Made by a program: the position numbers and the translations under genes. Below are positions 53,075 through 61,910 of a DNA stretch of 64,000 nt, in pieces (the first letter of the stretch is position 1; the number at the start of each line of letters is the position of its first letter). The notes under the pieces are model-generated. The model saw only the letters and a list, made by a program, of their open reading frames with translations, made no database searches and was not told where the DNA came from. Origin of the DNA: Acidipila sp. EB88 (GTDB lineage Bacteria > Acidobacteriota > Terriglobia > Terriglobales > Acidobacteriaceae); NCBI RefSeq assembly GCF_003858395.1, contig NZ_QWEV01000005.1, forward strand, positions 620,001 through 684,000. The letters run 5' to 3'.

Positions 53075-53845
53075 TTATTGCTCGTGATACGAACGGGAAA
53101 GGCCGCCATCGACCGTAAACGTCGAGCCGGTAATGTACGCTGCTTCGTCCGAGGCAAGAAACGCCACAACGCCCGACACATCGTCCACATGGCCCATCAC
53201 CCCAAGCGGGATGTTGCGCCGCAACTGCGCCGTCTTACTTTCATCGCTCATCAGCTTCGCGTTAATGGGGGTAATGATCGCTCCGGGCGCCACGTTGTTG
53301 ATCGTGATACCGAGCGGTCCCAGCTCCACCGCGAGATCGCGCATCATCATCCGCATACCGCCCTTGCTCATGCAGTACGACGCAAAACCTGGAAACGCCA
53401 TGTCCTCGTGCACGGAACTGATATTGATCACGCGGCCTTTTGCATCCGTTTCACGCAGCCTGCGCACAAATGCCTGCGTCAGGAAAAATGGCCCCTTGAG
53501 GTTGACGTCCAACACCTTCTCGTACTGCTCTTCCGTCACATCCCAGAAGTCGGCCTTGATCTCGAGACCGGCGTTATTCACCAGCACGTCACACTTGCCG
53601 TACGTGCTGTGCGCCACATCCATCAATGCCTGTACCTGTTGCAGATCGGTTACATCCGCCTGGAAAATCACGCCCTCGCCGCCCGCTGCATGAATGCTGC
53701 TGAGCGTTTCCTTCGCGCCTTCGTCGCTGCCGATATAGTCCACCACGACCTTCGCGCCTTCCTTGGCCAGGCGCACTGCGATCGCCTGCCCGATCCCCGA
53801 ACCCGCTCCGGTCACCACGGCAACACGACCCTCTAGAAAACCCAT
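53075..53845 (-). CDS. Short-chain dehydrogenase (glucose 1-dehydrogenase-like)
   Basis: 256 residues from ATG 53845, preceded by GGAGAAGG; the longer frame to 54097 crosses the repeat copy and is rejected. NAD(P) motif VVTGAGSGIGQ, NNAG, catalytic Ser in INISSVHEDM and the YCMSKGG Tyr/Lys pair are all present, and it ends ITGSTFTVDGGLSRSYHEQ. The closest general type is glucose 1-dehydrogenase. In this operon it would oxidise glucose released by the GH15 enzyme, which is an inference. Confidence 0.85.
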   Translation of the reverse strand: MGFLEGRVAVVTGAGSGIGQAIAVRLAKEGAKVVVDYIGSDEGAKETLSSIHAAGGEGVIFQADVTDLQQVQALMDVAHSTYGKCDVLVNNAGLEIKADFWDVTEEQYEKVLDVNLKGPFFLTQAFVRRLRETDAKGRVINISSVHEDMAFPGFASYCMSKGGMRMMMRDLAVELGPLGITINNVAPGAIITPINAKLMSDESKTAQLRRNIPLGVMGHVDDVSGVVAFLASDEAAYITGSTFTVDGGLSRSYHEQ

Positions 53846-53960
53846 CGATTCCTTCTCCCCGGCGCCATGCTTCCCCAGCGCGTATCCCGCCATTGGATGC
53901 AGCGGATTCCCGCACGAACCACGCACGCGGAAAAACAGCGTTGAGCCACAGAAGCAAGGT

Positions 53961-54113
53961 AAGACCCCCTGCGCGGGAAGCGGCCACTTCGTGGCAGGTA
54001 TACCCGAAAGCAAAAGCCTCAAGACACCCCGGAATCGGTCACCCAGGGTATCTCGAGGCTCTGCTCTGAACGAGTGTCCGCCACGAAGTGGCCGCAAGCC
54101 GCGCAGGCGGTTT
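53961..54113. repeat. Modular hairpin repeat, copy 2
   Basis: The left arm begins AAGACCCCCTGCGCGGGAAG and the right arm ends CCGCGCAGGCGGTTT. The core at 54015-54033 pairs with 54042-54060; four positions that mismatch on the plus strand all become G-U pairs in minus-strand RNA, which then runs into TTTTGCTTTC. It lies between the SDR gene and the guaA 3' end. The right-arm small hairpin here is GCCAC/GTGGC rather than GTCCC/GGGAC. Confidence 0.8.
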
Positions 54114-54122
54114 ACCTCGCGC

Positions 54123-55703
54123 TTACTCCCACTCGATCGTGCCCGGCGGCTTCGAGGTGATGTCGTACACCACGCGATTGATCCCGCGCACCTCGCCTAC
54201 GATCCGGCTCGACATGCGCGCCAGCAGCTCGTACGGCAGCGGCACCCAGTCCGCCGTCATGCCATCCTCCGAGTGCACCGCGCGAATCGCGCAGGTGTTC
54301 GCGTAGGTGCGCTGGTCGCCCATCACGCCCACACTCTTAACCGGCAGCAACACGGCGAACGACTGCCAGATCTCGCGATACAACCCCGCAGCCTTGATCT
54401 CATCCACAACGATCTCGTCGGCTTCCTGCAGGATCGCCACGCGCTCCGCCGTGACCTCGCCGAGGATGCGCACCGCCAGCCCCGGCCCCGGGAACGGCTG
54501 CCGCCCCAGGATGTCCTCGGGCATGCCCAGCTCCCGGCCAATGCGCCGCACCTCGTCCTTGAACAGGTCGCGCAGCGGCTCGATCAGCTTGAGCTTCATC
54601 GTCTCCGGCAGCCCGCCTACGTTGTGGTGGCTCTTGATCGTCATCGACGGACCCTTCACCGACGACGACTCGATCACATCCGGGTACAGCGTTCCCTGCA
54701 CCAGCCACGCCACGCCATCCGGCTTCGCATCGCCCGACTCCGCCAGGATCCGCGCCGCTTCATCGTCGAACACCTCGATGAACTCGCGCCCGATCACCTT
54801 GCGCTTGGTCTCCGGATCGCTCACCCCGGCCAGTTTCGACAGGAAGCGATCCTTCGCGTCGACCGCCACGAGGTTCAGCCCCAGCTTGCCGCGCAGGTTC
54901 TGCTGCACTTTTTCGAACTCGCCCTTGCGCAGCACGCCGTTGTCCACAAACACGCACGTCAGCTGGTCGCCGATGGCCCGGTGCACCAGCACCGCCGCCA
55001 CTGACGAGTCCACCCCACCCGAGATCGCACAGATCGCGTGACCCGTCCCCACGCGCCGGCGAATCGTCTCGATTGTCTCGGTGATAAAGTGCTCGGGCGT
55101 CCAGTCCGGCACAACTTTGCAGATCCCCTCCACGAAGTTCCGCAGCAGCTCCATGCCCTGCCTGGTATGCGCCACTTCGGGATGAAACTGAACTGCCCAG
55201 ATCCGCTTCTCGGCATTGGCAATGCCCGCCAGCGAGGTCGGCGTTTTCGCCGTCACGTGGAAGCCCGTGGGCAACTCCAGCGCCTCGTCCCCATGCGACA
55301 TCCACACCCGCAGCATTGCCGGCAGCCCCGCAAACACGGCAGACTCCGGATCGAGAATCTGCACCTCGGCGTCGCCATACTCGCGCCGCGCCGCTGGCTC
55401 GACCCGCCCACCCAGGTGATGCACGATAAACTGCAGCCCATAGCAGATGCCCAGCACCGGCAGCCCCATCTGCAGGACTGCGGGGTCAGCCTTGGGCGCG
55501 TCCGCGTCGTACACCGACGAAGGACCGCCCGAAAGAATGATGCCGCGCGGTTTCAAAGCCTGTATCTCGGCGAGCGAAGCCGTGCAGGGCAGCACGGCAG
55601 AGAACACGTTCAACTCGCGAATACGGCGTGCAATCAGCTGCGTGTACTGCGAGCCGAAATCAAGAATGACGATCGAAGAAGCAATGCTTGCGGTGGTTTC
55701 CAC
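54123..55703 (-). CDS. guaA: GMP synthase (glutamine-hydrolysing)
   Basis: 526 residues starting at GTG 55703. The glutaminase domain carries [11 protein letters not shown], the Cys nucleophile in LGICYGLQ and the His/Glu pair in [10 protein letters not shown]. The ATP pyrophosphatase domain has the P-loop [12 protein letters not shown], and the C-terminal dimer domain ends KPPGTIEWE. It converts XMP to GMP. It is flanked by repeat copies on both sides, so it is probably transcribed alone. Confidence 0.96.
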   Translation of the reverse strand: METTASIASSIVILDFGSQYTQLIARRIRELNVFSAVLPCTASLAEIQALKPRGIILSGGPSSVYDADAPKADPAVLQMGLPVLGICYGLQFIVHHLGGRVEPAARREYGDAEVQILDPESAVFAGLPAMLRVWMSHGDEALELPTGFHVTAKTPTSLAGIANAEKRIWAVQFHPEVAHTRQGMELLRNFVEGICKVVPDWTPEHFITETIETIRRRVGTGHAICAISGGVDSSVAAVLVHRAIGDQLTCVFVDNGVLRKGEFEKVQQNLRGKLGLNLVAVDAKDRFLSKLAGVSDPETKRKVIGREFIEVFDDEAARILAESGDAKPDGVAWLVQGTLYPDVIESSSVKGPSMTIKSHHNVGGLPETMKLKLIEPLRDLFKDEVRRIGRELGMPEDILGRQPFPGPGLAVRILGEVTAERVAILQEADEIVVDEIKAAGLYREIWQSFAVLLPVKSVGVMGDQRTYANTCAIRAVHSEDGMTADWVPLPYELLARMSSRIVGEVRGINRVVYDITSKPPGTIEWE

Positions 55704-55720
55704 ACTGCCAGTCTAACGGC

Positions 55721-55868
55721 AAGACCCCCTGCGCGGGAGGCGCCACTTCGTGGCGTGTACTTGTTACGAACGAAGGCCTCAAGCTTCCCAAGAACATCTT
55801 GGGAGCCTTGAGGCCTTGGCTTGCAGGTACACACGTCCCGAAGGGACCGCCAGCCGCGCAGGCGGTTT
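55721..55868. repeat. Modular hairpin repeat, copy 3
   Basis: The left arm has CTGCGCGG (55729-55736), exactly complementary to CCGCGCAG (55854-55861) in the right arm. The core 55773-55792 pairs with 55798-55817 with one C-C mismatch and one G-U. It fills the gap between the guaA start and the 3' end of the isochorismatase gene. Confidence 0.8.
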
Positions 55869-55874
55869 TGGCTT

Positions 55875-56456
55875 CTAACCGATCGCCGCCAGCACCTGCG
55901 CGGTCGTGCGCACCTTGGAGATCCGGGGAAAGATGACCTTGAACGCAAAGTCCTGCATCTCCTGCGTAAACGTCGAGCATGCGTCTTCGACCGTGACGAA
56001 CGAGAAGCCCAGTCCGGTGCCCTGGCGAAGCGTGCTTTCCACCCCCAGGTTGGTCGCGATGCCGGCCAGAACCACCGTCTTAACGCCGCGCGTACGCAAC
56101 TCCTGCTCCAGGTTGGTCTGCGCGAAAGCTCCCCAGTGACGCTTGGCAATCAGCAGGTCGCCCGGCTGCATGCCGGCTCCGTCGGCGATGTCGTTCATGG
56201 AAGGCGGCAGATCCTTGGGGAGCTGCAGGGGCTCGTCGATTTGTAATTGCAGAAAGTTGTCGATCAGCACGTGGACGTAGATCACCGGCGCACCCTTGGC
56301 GCGAAATGCTTCGGCCAGGCTGCGTCCCTGTTGCATGATCTCGCTCGCAGGGTACGGCTTGACGTCGCGACTCACGATGGCATTCTGCAGATCAATCAAC
56401 ACCAGTGCGGTGGTTTTCGGGTCGATCGTGAGGTCCGGGCTCGTTGCGTCACTCAT
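55875..56456 (-). CDS. Isochorismatase-family cysteine hydrolase
   Basis: 193 residues from ATG 56456 with AAGGAG upstream; the longer frame to 56555 runs into the divergent promoter and is rejected. The catalytic triad is visible: Asp in LVLIDLQNAIV, Lys in LLIAKRHWGAF and Cys-position segment VVLAGIATNLGVESTLRQG, where Ala replaces the usual Cys (family motif xGxxTxxCV). That substitution may mean a pseudo-enzyme or a different nucleophile. The family hydrolyses isochorismate, nicotinamide or other amides. Divergent from a TetR regulator that probably represses it. Confidence 0.8.
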   Translation of the reverse strand: MSDATSPDLTIDPKTTALVLIDLQNAIVSRDVKPYPASEIMQQGRSLAEAFRAKGAPVIYVHVLIDNFLQLQIDEPLQLPKDLPPSMNDIADGAGMQPGDLLIAKRHWGAFAQTNLEQELRTRGVKTVVLAGIATNLGVESTLRQGTGLGFSFVTVEDACSTFTQEMQDFAFKVIFPRISKVRTTAQVLAAIG

Positions 56457-56489
56457 GCGTGCAGGCTCCTTGGGTTTGGCTTGCGAACA

Positions 56490-56536
56490 TGAGGATTGCC
56501 TCACGTTTCTGTGCTTAGAATATGAGGATGCCCTCG
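56490..56536. promoter_or_regulatory. Two TetR operator-like dyads in the divergent promoter
   Basis: TGAGGATTGCCTCA (56490-56503) is an inverted repeat, and TGAGGATGCCCTCG (56523-56536) is a close second copy overlapping the regulator start codon. TAGAAT at 56516-56521 could be its -10 box, making the message nearly leaderless. Confidence 0.55.
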
Positions 56537-57139
56537 CGTCCGTCAACTCCGACACGGCGCGCCCCGCAACAGGATCGCTCGGCCCGTCGCGTTCGCGCCT
56601 TTCTTGATGCGAGTGAGGCCCTGTTTGCCGAAGTCGGTTTCCAGGCCACCACGATGACCGCCATCGCCGAGCGCGCAGGCTCCTCCATTGGCGCGCTGTA
56701 CAGCTACTTCCCTGACAAGAAGACGCTCGCCGTGGCCTTGCTCGACATCCACGCGAGCCGCATTGAGCAGCACTGGAAGCCTCTCTTCGACCAGGTCACC
56801 GAAATCTCGGCCGCCGCCTTCTCGGAACAGTTCCTCGCCCGCTTTCTCGACTTTATCCAGGCCAACCCCTCATACCTGCAACTGCAGGCCGCGCCCGTTC
56901 CCCTGCGCCGCAGCGCTGCCGCCAAGCGGGCATTCCGCGCGACGCTTGTGGATGCGCTGCGCCGCCGCGTTCCCTCGCTCACTGCGGAGTCGGCCCATTT
57001 GCGGGCTGGCGTCCTCCTGCAGATCGTGCGCGGCATGATGCACCTGTATGCCGACGCTGCCGCGTCCGAGCGCATCCCCATTCAGCTCGAATTCCAAACC
57101 CTTATGACGGTCTACCTCGAAGCCGTGTTCGCAGCCTGA
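56528..57139 (+). CDS. TetR/AcrR-family transcriptional regulator
   Basis: 203 residues; the start is ATG 56528 or ATG 56522. The N-terminal HTH (VRAFLDASEALFAEVGFQAT, TMTAIAERAGSSIGALYSYF, PDKKTLAVALL) is a typical TetR DNA-binding domain, and the C-terminal half is the helical ligand domain with RGMMHLYADAAASER. It is divergent from the isochorismatase gene across a 65-bp region holding two dyads. It probably represses itself and that gene; the ligand is unknown. Confidence 0.88.
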   Translation: MPSRPSTPTRRAPQQDRSARRVRAFLDASEALFAEVGFQATTMTAIAERAGSSIGALYSYFPDKKTLAVALLDIHASRIEQHWKPLFDQVTEISAAAFSEQFLARFLDFIQANPSYLQLQAAPVPLRRSAAAKRAFRATLVDALRRRVPSLTAESAHLRAGVLLQIVRGMMHLYADAAASERIPIQLEFQTLMTVYLEAVFAA

Positions 57140-57218
57140 CCAACCCGTGCCTCCGCTCCTGAAGGGATAGGCGCGCAAGGCACCGCCTCCGCATGGAGCC
57201 ATGCGCCGGCAAGTGTCT

Positions 57219-58166
57219 TCAGCTCTTCGACCCACCCATCGCCGCCCGTCGCGCCCGCGTCGCGCCCAACAGCGCAAACAGCACACCGAGTCGCACCGCG
57301 TCCGCTCCGGCCAGCAGCACCAGCGACAGCAGCAGCCACCACGCCACTAGTTGCCAGCCCGTCGAGAACGGAGCAGGCAGCAATGTAAACACCACGGCCG
57401 CGCCCACAAGCCAGAGCCGCAGGCGACCGGCAGCCTTTCGGGTTGCGCCAACCTCGGCCGAGATGGCACTTCCCCGGAGCTGCCAGGCCGCTCGAAATGC
57501 TGTCAAGAACCCCAACGAGTCCACCAGTCCGAGCGCCATGGCAGCTTCGATGGTGCGCGCAATGCGCCCCCACCCCGCCAGCACCAGCACCGTAGCCGCC
57601 AGCACCAGCACCCCGTACAACAGGCCATTTGGTGCGCTCCCGCGCAGTGCCACGGCAGACGAGAGCTGCACCAGCTCACCCCACACCGCCGAGGCAGCCA
57701 GCATCACCGCGAGCCGCGAGCCCTCGGCTGCAGCCAGCAGCCAGGGTCGCCGCGGCAGCCGCACGTCGTAGCTGCGCAGCACCCCGCTACGACCCCACGC
57801 GAAAGCCGCTACCCAGCAAAACACCGCCAACGGCCCCAGTCCCCACGCGGCATGCTCGATCGGCGGCATCACGATCGCCGATGCTGCGGCAAATGCCGTC
57901 GTCAGTCTCGATGGATCTTCAAGCAGGCTGTCGCCAGACAACGACAGCAACCCGGTCGCGCGGATCCAAGGCAGCCACGCCTCCACGATGCGCCACCCCT
58001 GGTACCCGGCCAGCAGCAGCAGCAGGCCGCCGCAGCTCCACCGCCAGGCGAGCTCACCGAACAGCAATCCCGGCCGCTCCCGCAGCGGCGCCAGCACCGC
58101 CACCCTTGGCACAGGCGAGCCCACCGCTCGTATAGGCACTTGAGGATCGTCCGAAAGCACGCTCAT
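57219..58166 (-). CDS. Polytopic membrane protein of unknown function
   Basis: About 315 residues from ATG 58166 (a TTG start at 58190 is possible). Roughly six hydrophobic segments are visible, among them CGGLLLLLAGYQGWRIVEAW, LGPLAVFCWVAAFAW, LVMLAASAVWGELV style stretches and a C-terminal WWLLLSLVLLAGADAVRLGV. No soluble domain or catalytic motif is seen. It is convergent with the TetR gene and about 120 bp downstream of the leuS stop on the same strand, so it may be cotranscribed with leuS. I cannot assign a family. Confidence 0.7.
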   Translation of the reverse strand: MSVLSDDPQVPIRAVGSPVPRVAVLAPLRERPGLLFGELAWRWSCGGLLLLLAGYQGWRIVEAWLPWIRATGLLSLSGDSLLEDPSRLTTAFAAASAIVMPPIEHAAWGLGPLAVFCWVAAFAWGRSGVLRSYDVRLPRRPWLLAAAEGSRLAVMLAASAVWGELVQLSSAVALRGSAPNGLLYGVLVLAATVLVLAGWGRIARTIEAAMALGLVDSLGFLTAFRAAWQLRGSAISAEVGATRKAAGRLRLWLVGAAVVFTLLPAPFSTGWQLVAWWLLLSLVLLAGADAVRLGVLFALLGATRARRAAMGGSKS

Positions 58167-58286
58167 ACCCGCCGTCTTTTCCGCACTCAACCCTCAGCCC
58201 CTTCGCAAATACGCGCTCAACCAACAAGCCTGCCATGAGACACGCGCACTTCAAACCCCACCTGCATCAGGCAGAACAGCTGAGTG

Positions 58287-60893
58287 CTACCGCACCACCA
58301 GGTTCACCAGCTTGCCCGGCACCACGATCATCTTCACCACCTGCTTGCCCTCAATCGCGGCCAGCACCCGCTCATCGCCCAGCGCCGCCTCGCGCATCGC
58401 CGGCTCGCCCGCATCCGCCGCCAGTTTGATCACGGTCCGCAGCTTGCCATTGATCTGCACCGGCACCTCCAGTTCGCTCGCCTTCGCCAGTGCCTCGTCA
58501 AACGCGGGCCACGGCGTCCGCAGCAATCCGCCTGATTCACCCAGCTCTGCCCACAACTCCGCCGTCATGTAGGGCGCAAACGGCGCCAGCAGCAGTACCA
58601 CACGCCGCAACACGTGCGCCGTCACCTCTGGCCGAATCGCACCGGAAGCAAATCGCTCATCCGCCCCCGTCAGCACATTCTGCAGCTCCATAATCGCCGC
58701 AATGCACGTGTTGAAGTGCCACCGGTCGTTGAAGTCCTCGGTGATCTTGCGGATGCACTGGTGCAGCTTGCGCAGCACCACCTGCTCGTCCGCGTTCGGC
58801 TGCTCGGGCAATGCCGCGTCACCCGCTTCCAGCGCCGCCGCACTGTGCCGCTGCACAAACCGGTACACCTTGGCCAGGAACCGCGAAACGCCCGCGACCC
58901 CGTCCTCCTGCCATTCCAGATCACGATCCGGCGGCGCGGCGAACAACGCATACATTCGCGTCGCGTCCGCGCCGTAACGCCCGATCATCTCGTCCGGCGA
59001 CACCACGTTGCCCTTGGACTTCGACATCTTGGCGCCGTTCTTGATCACCATGCCCTGCGTAAACAGCCGCTCCGCCGGCTCCGCATTCGTGATCAGCCCG
59101 AGGTCGCGCATCACTTTGGTCCAGAACCGCGAGTAGATCAGGTGCAGGATCGCGTGCTCCACCCCGCCGATGTACTGGTCGATCGGGAACCAGTACTTTG
59201 CGGCTTCCTTGTCGAACGGAGCCGTCGAGTCCTTCGCGCTCGTGTAGCGATAGAAGTACCAGCTCGAGTCCACAAACGTGTCCATGGTGTCGGTCTCGCG
59301 CCGCGCCGGGCCGCCGCACTTCGGGCAGGTCGCGTTCACAAACTCCGGCACCTGCGCCAGCGGCGAGCCGCCCTGCTGCGTGATCGCCACATTCTCCGGC
59401 AGCAGCACCGGCAACTGGTCGTCGGGCACCGGCACAATGCCGCAGTCACCGCAGTACAGCATCGGGATCGGCGTGCCCCAGTACCGTTGCCGGCTCACGC
59501 CCCAGTCCTTCAAACGAAACGTGATCGTCGCCCTGCCGTAGCCGCCCGCGGCCGCTTCCGCGCTCAACTGCGCGCGCGCCTCGGCACAGGCCAGCCCGGA
59601 CCACTTGCCCGAGTGCACCAGCACAGCGCCCTCCTCGCCCAGCACCGGCAGTGCGTTCTCCGCACCCGGCACCTCCACCACCTGCCGCACCGGCAGGCCA
59701 TACTTCCCCGCAAACTCCCAGTCGCGCTCGTCGTGCGCGGGCACGCTCATAATGGCGCCCGTGCCGTAGTCCGCCAGGATGTAGTTCGCGATCCACACCG
59801 GCAGCAGCTCGCCCGTAAACGGGTTCTGCGCATAGTGGCCGGTAAACGCGCCGTGCTTTTCGAGCCCCGCCAGGTCGCCGCCTTCGCGTGCGGCCTTCTG
59901 CTGCTCCAGCATGCCGTCCACGTGCTCTCGCAGCGTCGGGTCCCCGGCTGCCCAGCCCGTCACCAGCGGGTGCTCCGGTGCAAGCTGCACGCTGGTCGCG
60001 CCGTAGATCGTGTCGATTCGCGTGGTAAATACGGTGATGCGATCGCCCGTCAGCGTGACGCCGCTCGCCGGCAGGATCTCCTTGCCCGCATCGCCCTGCA
60101 TCGGCTCGCCGGCCACCACCTCAAACGCAAGCTCCGCGCCATCCGACCGGCCGATCCAGTTGCGCTGCATCGTGCGCACCTTGTCTGGCCAGTTGGGCAG
60201 CTGGTCCAGCCCGTCCAGCAGCTCCTGCGCGTACTCGGTCGTGCGAAAGAACCACTGCTCCAGGTTGCGCAGCTCCACTATCTGGTCGTCATGCCGCCAG
60301 CAGCAGCCGTTCACCACCTGCTCATTGGCCAGCACGGTCGCGCACTGCGGGCACCAGTTCACCTTGCTCTGCTTGCGATACGCCAGCCCACGCTCAAACA
60401 TGCGGATAAAGAACCACTGGTTCCAGCGGTAATAATCCGGCAGGCAGGTCGTGACCTCGTTGCGCCAGTCATAGCTCAGCCCGAGCCGCTGCATCTGCTG
60501 CTTCATCGATGCGATGTTGCCGATGGTCCACTCGCGCGGCGGCGTGTTGTTCTTGATCGCCGCATTCTCCGCCGGCAAACCGAACGCGTCCCAGCCCATC
60601 GGGTGCAGCACGTTGCAGCCCTGCATCCACTTGTAGCGCGCCAGCGCATCGCCAATGGCGTAGTTGCGCACGTGCCCCATGTGCAGCTGGCCTGAAGGAT
60701 ACGGCAGCATCTCCAGCACGTAATACTTCGGCTTGCCGCTCGATGCCGGCTCCGCTGCGTACATGTCGGGATCCGCGGCCCAGCGCTCCGCCCACTTCGC
60801 TTCGATAGTGGCCGGCTGGTAGCGATCGTCCCGCGCGTCTGTCTCTGCCTGCGCGCTCACGGCTGTGTGCGTATTCTTTGCTGCGTCTTCCAT
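58287..60893 (-). CDS. leuS: Leucyl-tRNA synthetase
   Basis: 868 residues from ATG 60893, a normal LeuRS length; an upstream extension to 61046 overlaps the nfo gene and is rejected. The HIGH motif appears as LHMGHVRNYAIGD, the editing CP1 domain contains VFTTRIDTIYGATS, zinc-binding pairs (WCPQC and CPKCG) are present, and KMSKSKGN is the class I signature loop. It charges tRNA-Leu. It follows nfo on the same strand after 46 bp. Confidence 0.96.
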   Translation of the reverse strand: MEDAAKNTHTAVSAQAETDARDDRYQPATIEAKWAERWAADPDMYAAEPASSGKPKYYVLEMLPYPSGQLHMGHVRNYAIGDALARYKWMQGCNVLHPMGWDAFGLPAENAAIKNNTPPREWTIGNIASMKQQMQRLGLSYDWRNEVTTCLPDYYRWNQWFFIRMFERGLAYRKQSKVNWCPQCATVLANEQVVNGCCWRHDDQIVELRNLEQWFFRTTEYAQELLDGLDQLPNWPDKVRTMQRNWIGRSDGAELAFEVVAGEPMQGDAGKEILPASGVTLTGDRITVFTTRIDTIYGATSVQLAPEHPLVTGWAAGDPTLREHVDGMLEQQKAAREGGDLAGLEKHGAFTGHYAQNPFTGELLPVWIANYILADYGTGAIMSVPAHDERDWEFAGKYGLPVRQVVEVPGAENALPVLGEEGAVLVHSGKWSGLACAEARAQLSAEAAAGGYGRATITFRLKDWGVSRQRYWGTPIPMLYCGDCGIVPVPDDQLPVLLPENVAITQQGGSPLAQVPEFVNATCPKCGGPARRETDTMDTFVDSSWYFYRYTSAKDSTAPFDKEAAKYWFPIDQYIGGVEHAILHLIYSRFWTKVMRDLGLITNAEPAERLFTQGMVIKNGAKMSKSKGNVVSPDEMIGRYGADATRMYALFAAPPDRDLEWQEDGVAGVSRFLAKVYRFVQRHSAAALEAGDAALPEQPNADEQVVLRKLHQCIRKITEDFNDRWHFNTCIAAIMELQNVLTGADERFASGAIRPEVTAHVLRRVVLLLAPFAPYMTAELWAELGESGGLLRTPWPAFDEALAKASELEVPVQINGKLRTVIKLAADAGEPAMREAALGDERVLAAIEGKQVVKMIVVPGKLVNLVVR

Positions 60894-60939
60894 CTGCGAT
60901 CTCCCTGGTCTCGAAGCAAAGGCTTCCACCAAAACTCGG

Positions 60940-61812
60940 CTACTTTTTGCCGCCCAGCGCGGCCAGTCCCTGCAGCGCGCGTACGTTCTTTTCGATATCG
61001 CCCGGCTCATCCACCGGCGTCTCCGCCACAAAAGCGCAGTGCGCAAAGCGCGGGTCGTTCAGCAGCCGCCGAAACGGTCCTGCACCGATCATGCCCTCGC
61101 CGATATGCTCGTGCCGGTCCAGCTTCGATCCGCGCGCCGCCTTGGCATCGTTGCAGTGCCATACTTTGACGTTGCTGGCTCCGATCGTCCGCTCGATCTC
61201 CGCGACGGTTTCCTCCCAGCCGGTCTCGCTCACGATGTCGTACCCGGCCACGTGCGTGTGGCACGTATCGAGGCACACGCCCACTGGCAGGTGGCTGCGC
61301 AGCAGCTCCGCCATCTCCGCCACCTGGTCGAACGAGCCGCCCAGCGAGTGCTCCGAGCCAGCCGTGTTCTCGATCAGCAGGTGAAAGTTCGATTCCGCGA
61401 AGTCCAGCCCTTCCACCGCTTTCTCAATCCCCAGCGCCGCCCGCCGCAATCCCTCGTCGCGCGTCAATCCCTTCCACGAGCCGGGGTGCAGCACCAGGAA
61501 CTCCGCCCCCAGTGCCAGTGCCCGTTCCACCTCGCCGCGAAACGCGATGGACGATTTCACCAGCACGTCCTCTGTCTGCGAAGCCAGGTTGATCAGGTAG
61601 TTCGCGTGGATCACCGCCGGGCCAATGTCATGCTCGGCTCGCAGCGCCCGCATCTTTGCCGCCACGTCCGCGGCAATCGGCGCCGCACGCCAGGTCCGGG
61701 GGCTTGACGTAAAAATCTGGAACGTGTTCGCGCCCGCCGCCCTGGCCCGCTCCACCGCGGTGTGCGCCCCGCCTGCCGTGGAAAGATGAATGCCGATCCG
61801 CTTCGTGGTCAT
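60940..61812 (-). CDS. nfo: Deoxyribonuclease IV (AP endonuclease)
   Basis: 290 residues. A TIM-barrel zinc enzyme with IGIHLSTAGGAHTAVERARA, NTFQIFTSSPRTW, HANYLINLAS, LHPGSW, the Glu ligand in LLIENTAG, CLDTCHTHVAGYD, KVWHCNDAK and DRHEHIGEG, that is, the full ligand set of endonuclease IV. It cuts at abasic sites in base-excision repair. Divergent from nagA across a 98-bp gap and followed by leuS. Confidence 0.95.
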   Translation of the reverse strand: MTTKRIGIHLSTAGGAHTAVERARAAGANTFQIFTSSPRTWRAAPIAADVAAKMRALRAEHDIGPAVIHANYLINLASQTEDVLVKSSIAFRGEVERALALGAEFLVLHPGSWKGLTRDEGLRRAALGIEKAVEGLDFAESNFHLLIENTAGSEHSLGGSFDQVAEMAELLRSHLPVGVCLDTCHTHVAGYDIVSETGWEETVAEIERTIGASNVKVWHCNDAKAARGSKLDRHEHIGEGMIGAGPFRRLLNDPRFAHCAFVAETPVDEPGDIEKNVRALQGLAALGGKK

Positions 61813-61910
61813 CCTCCCAGTCTAAAACGTGCTTCCCTTTCACCGGGTACGGCCACGCACCGGGCATCTCGCACGCAAGGGCGCTGCCGACTTATCATGG
61901 CAGGGACCGC

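Noticed and set aside
53846..54097. N-terminal extension of the SDR protein to 340 residues
   Set aside because: It runs through repeat copy 2; the Rossmann start and GGAGAAGG ribosome site place the start at 53845.
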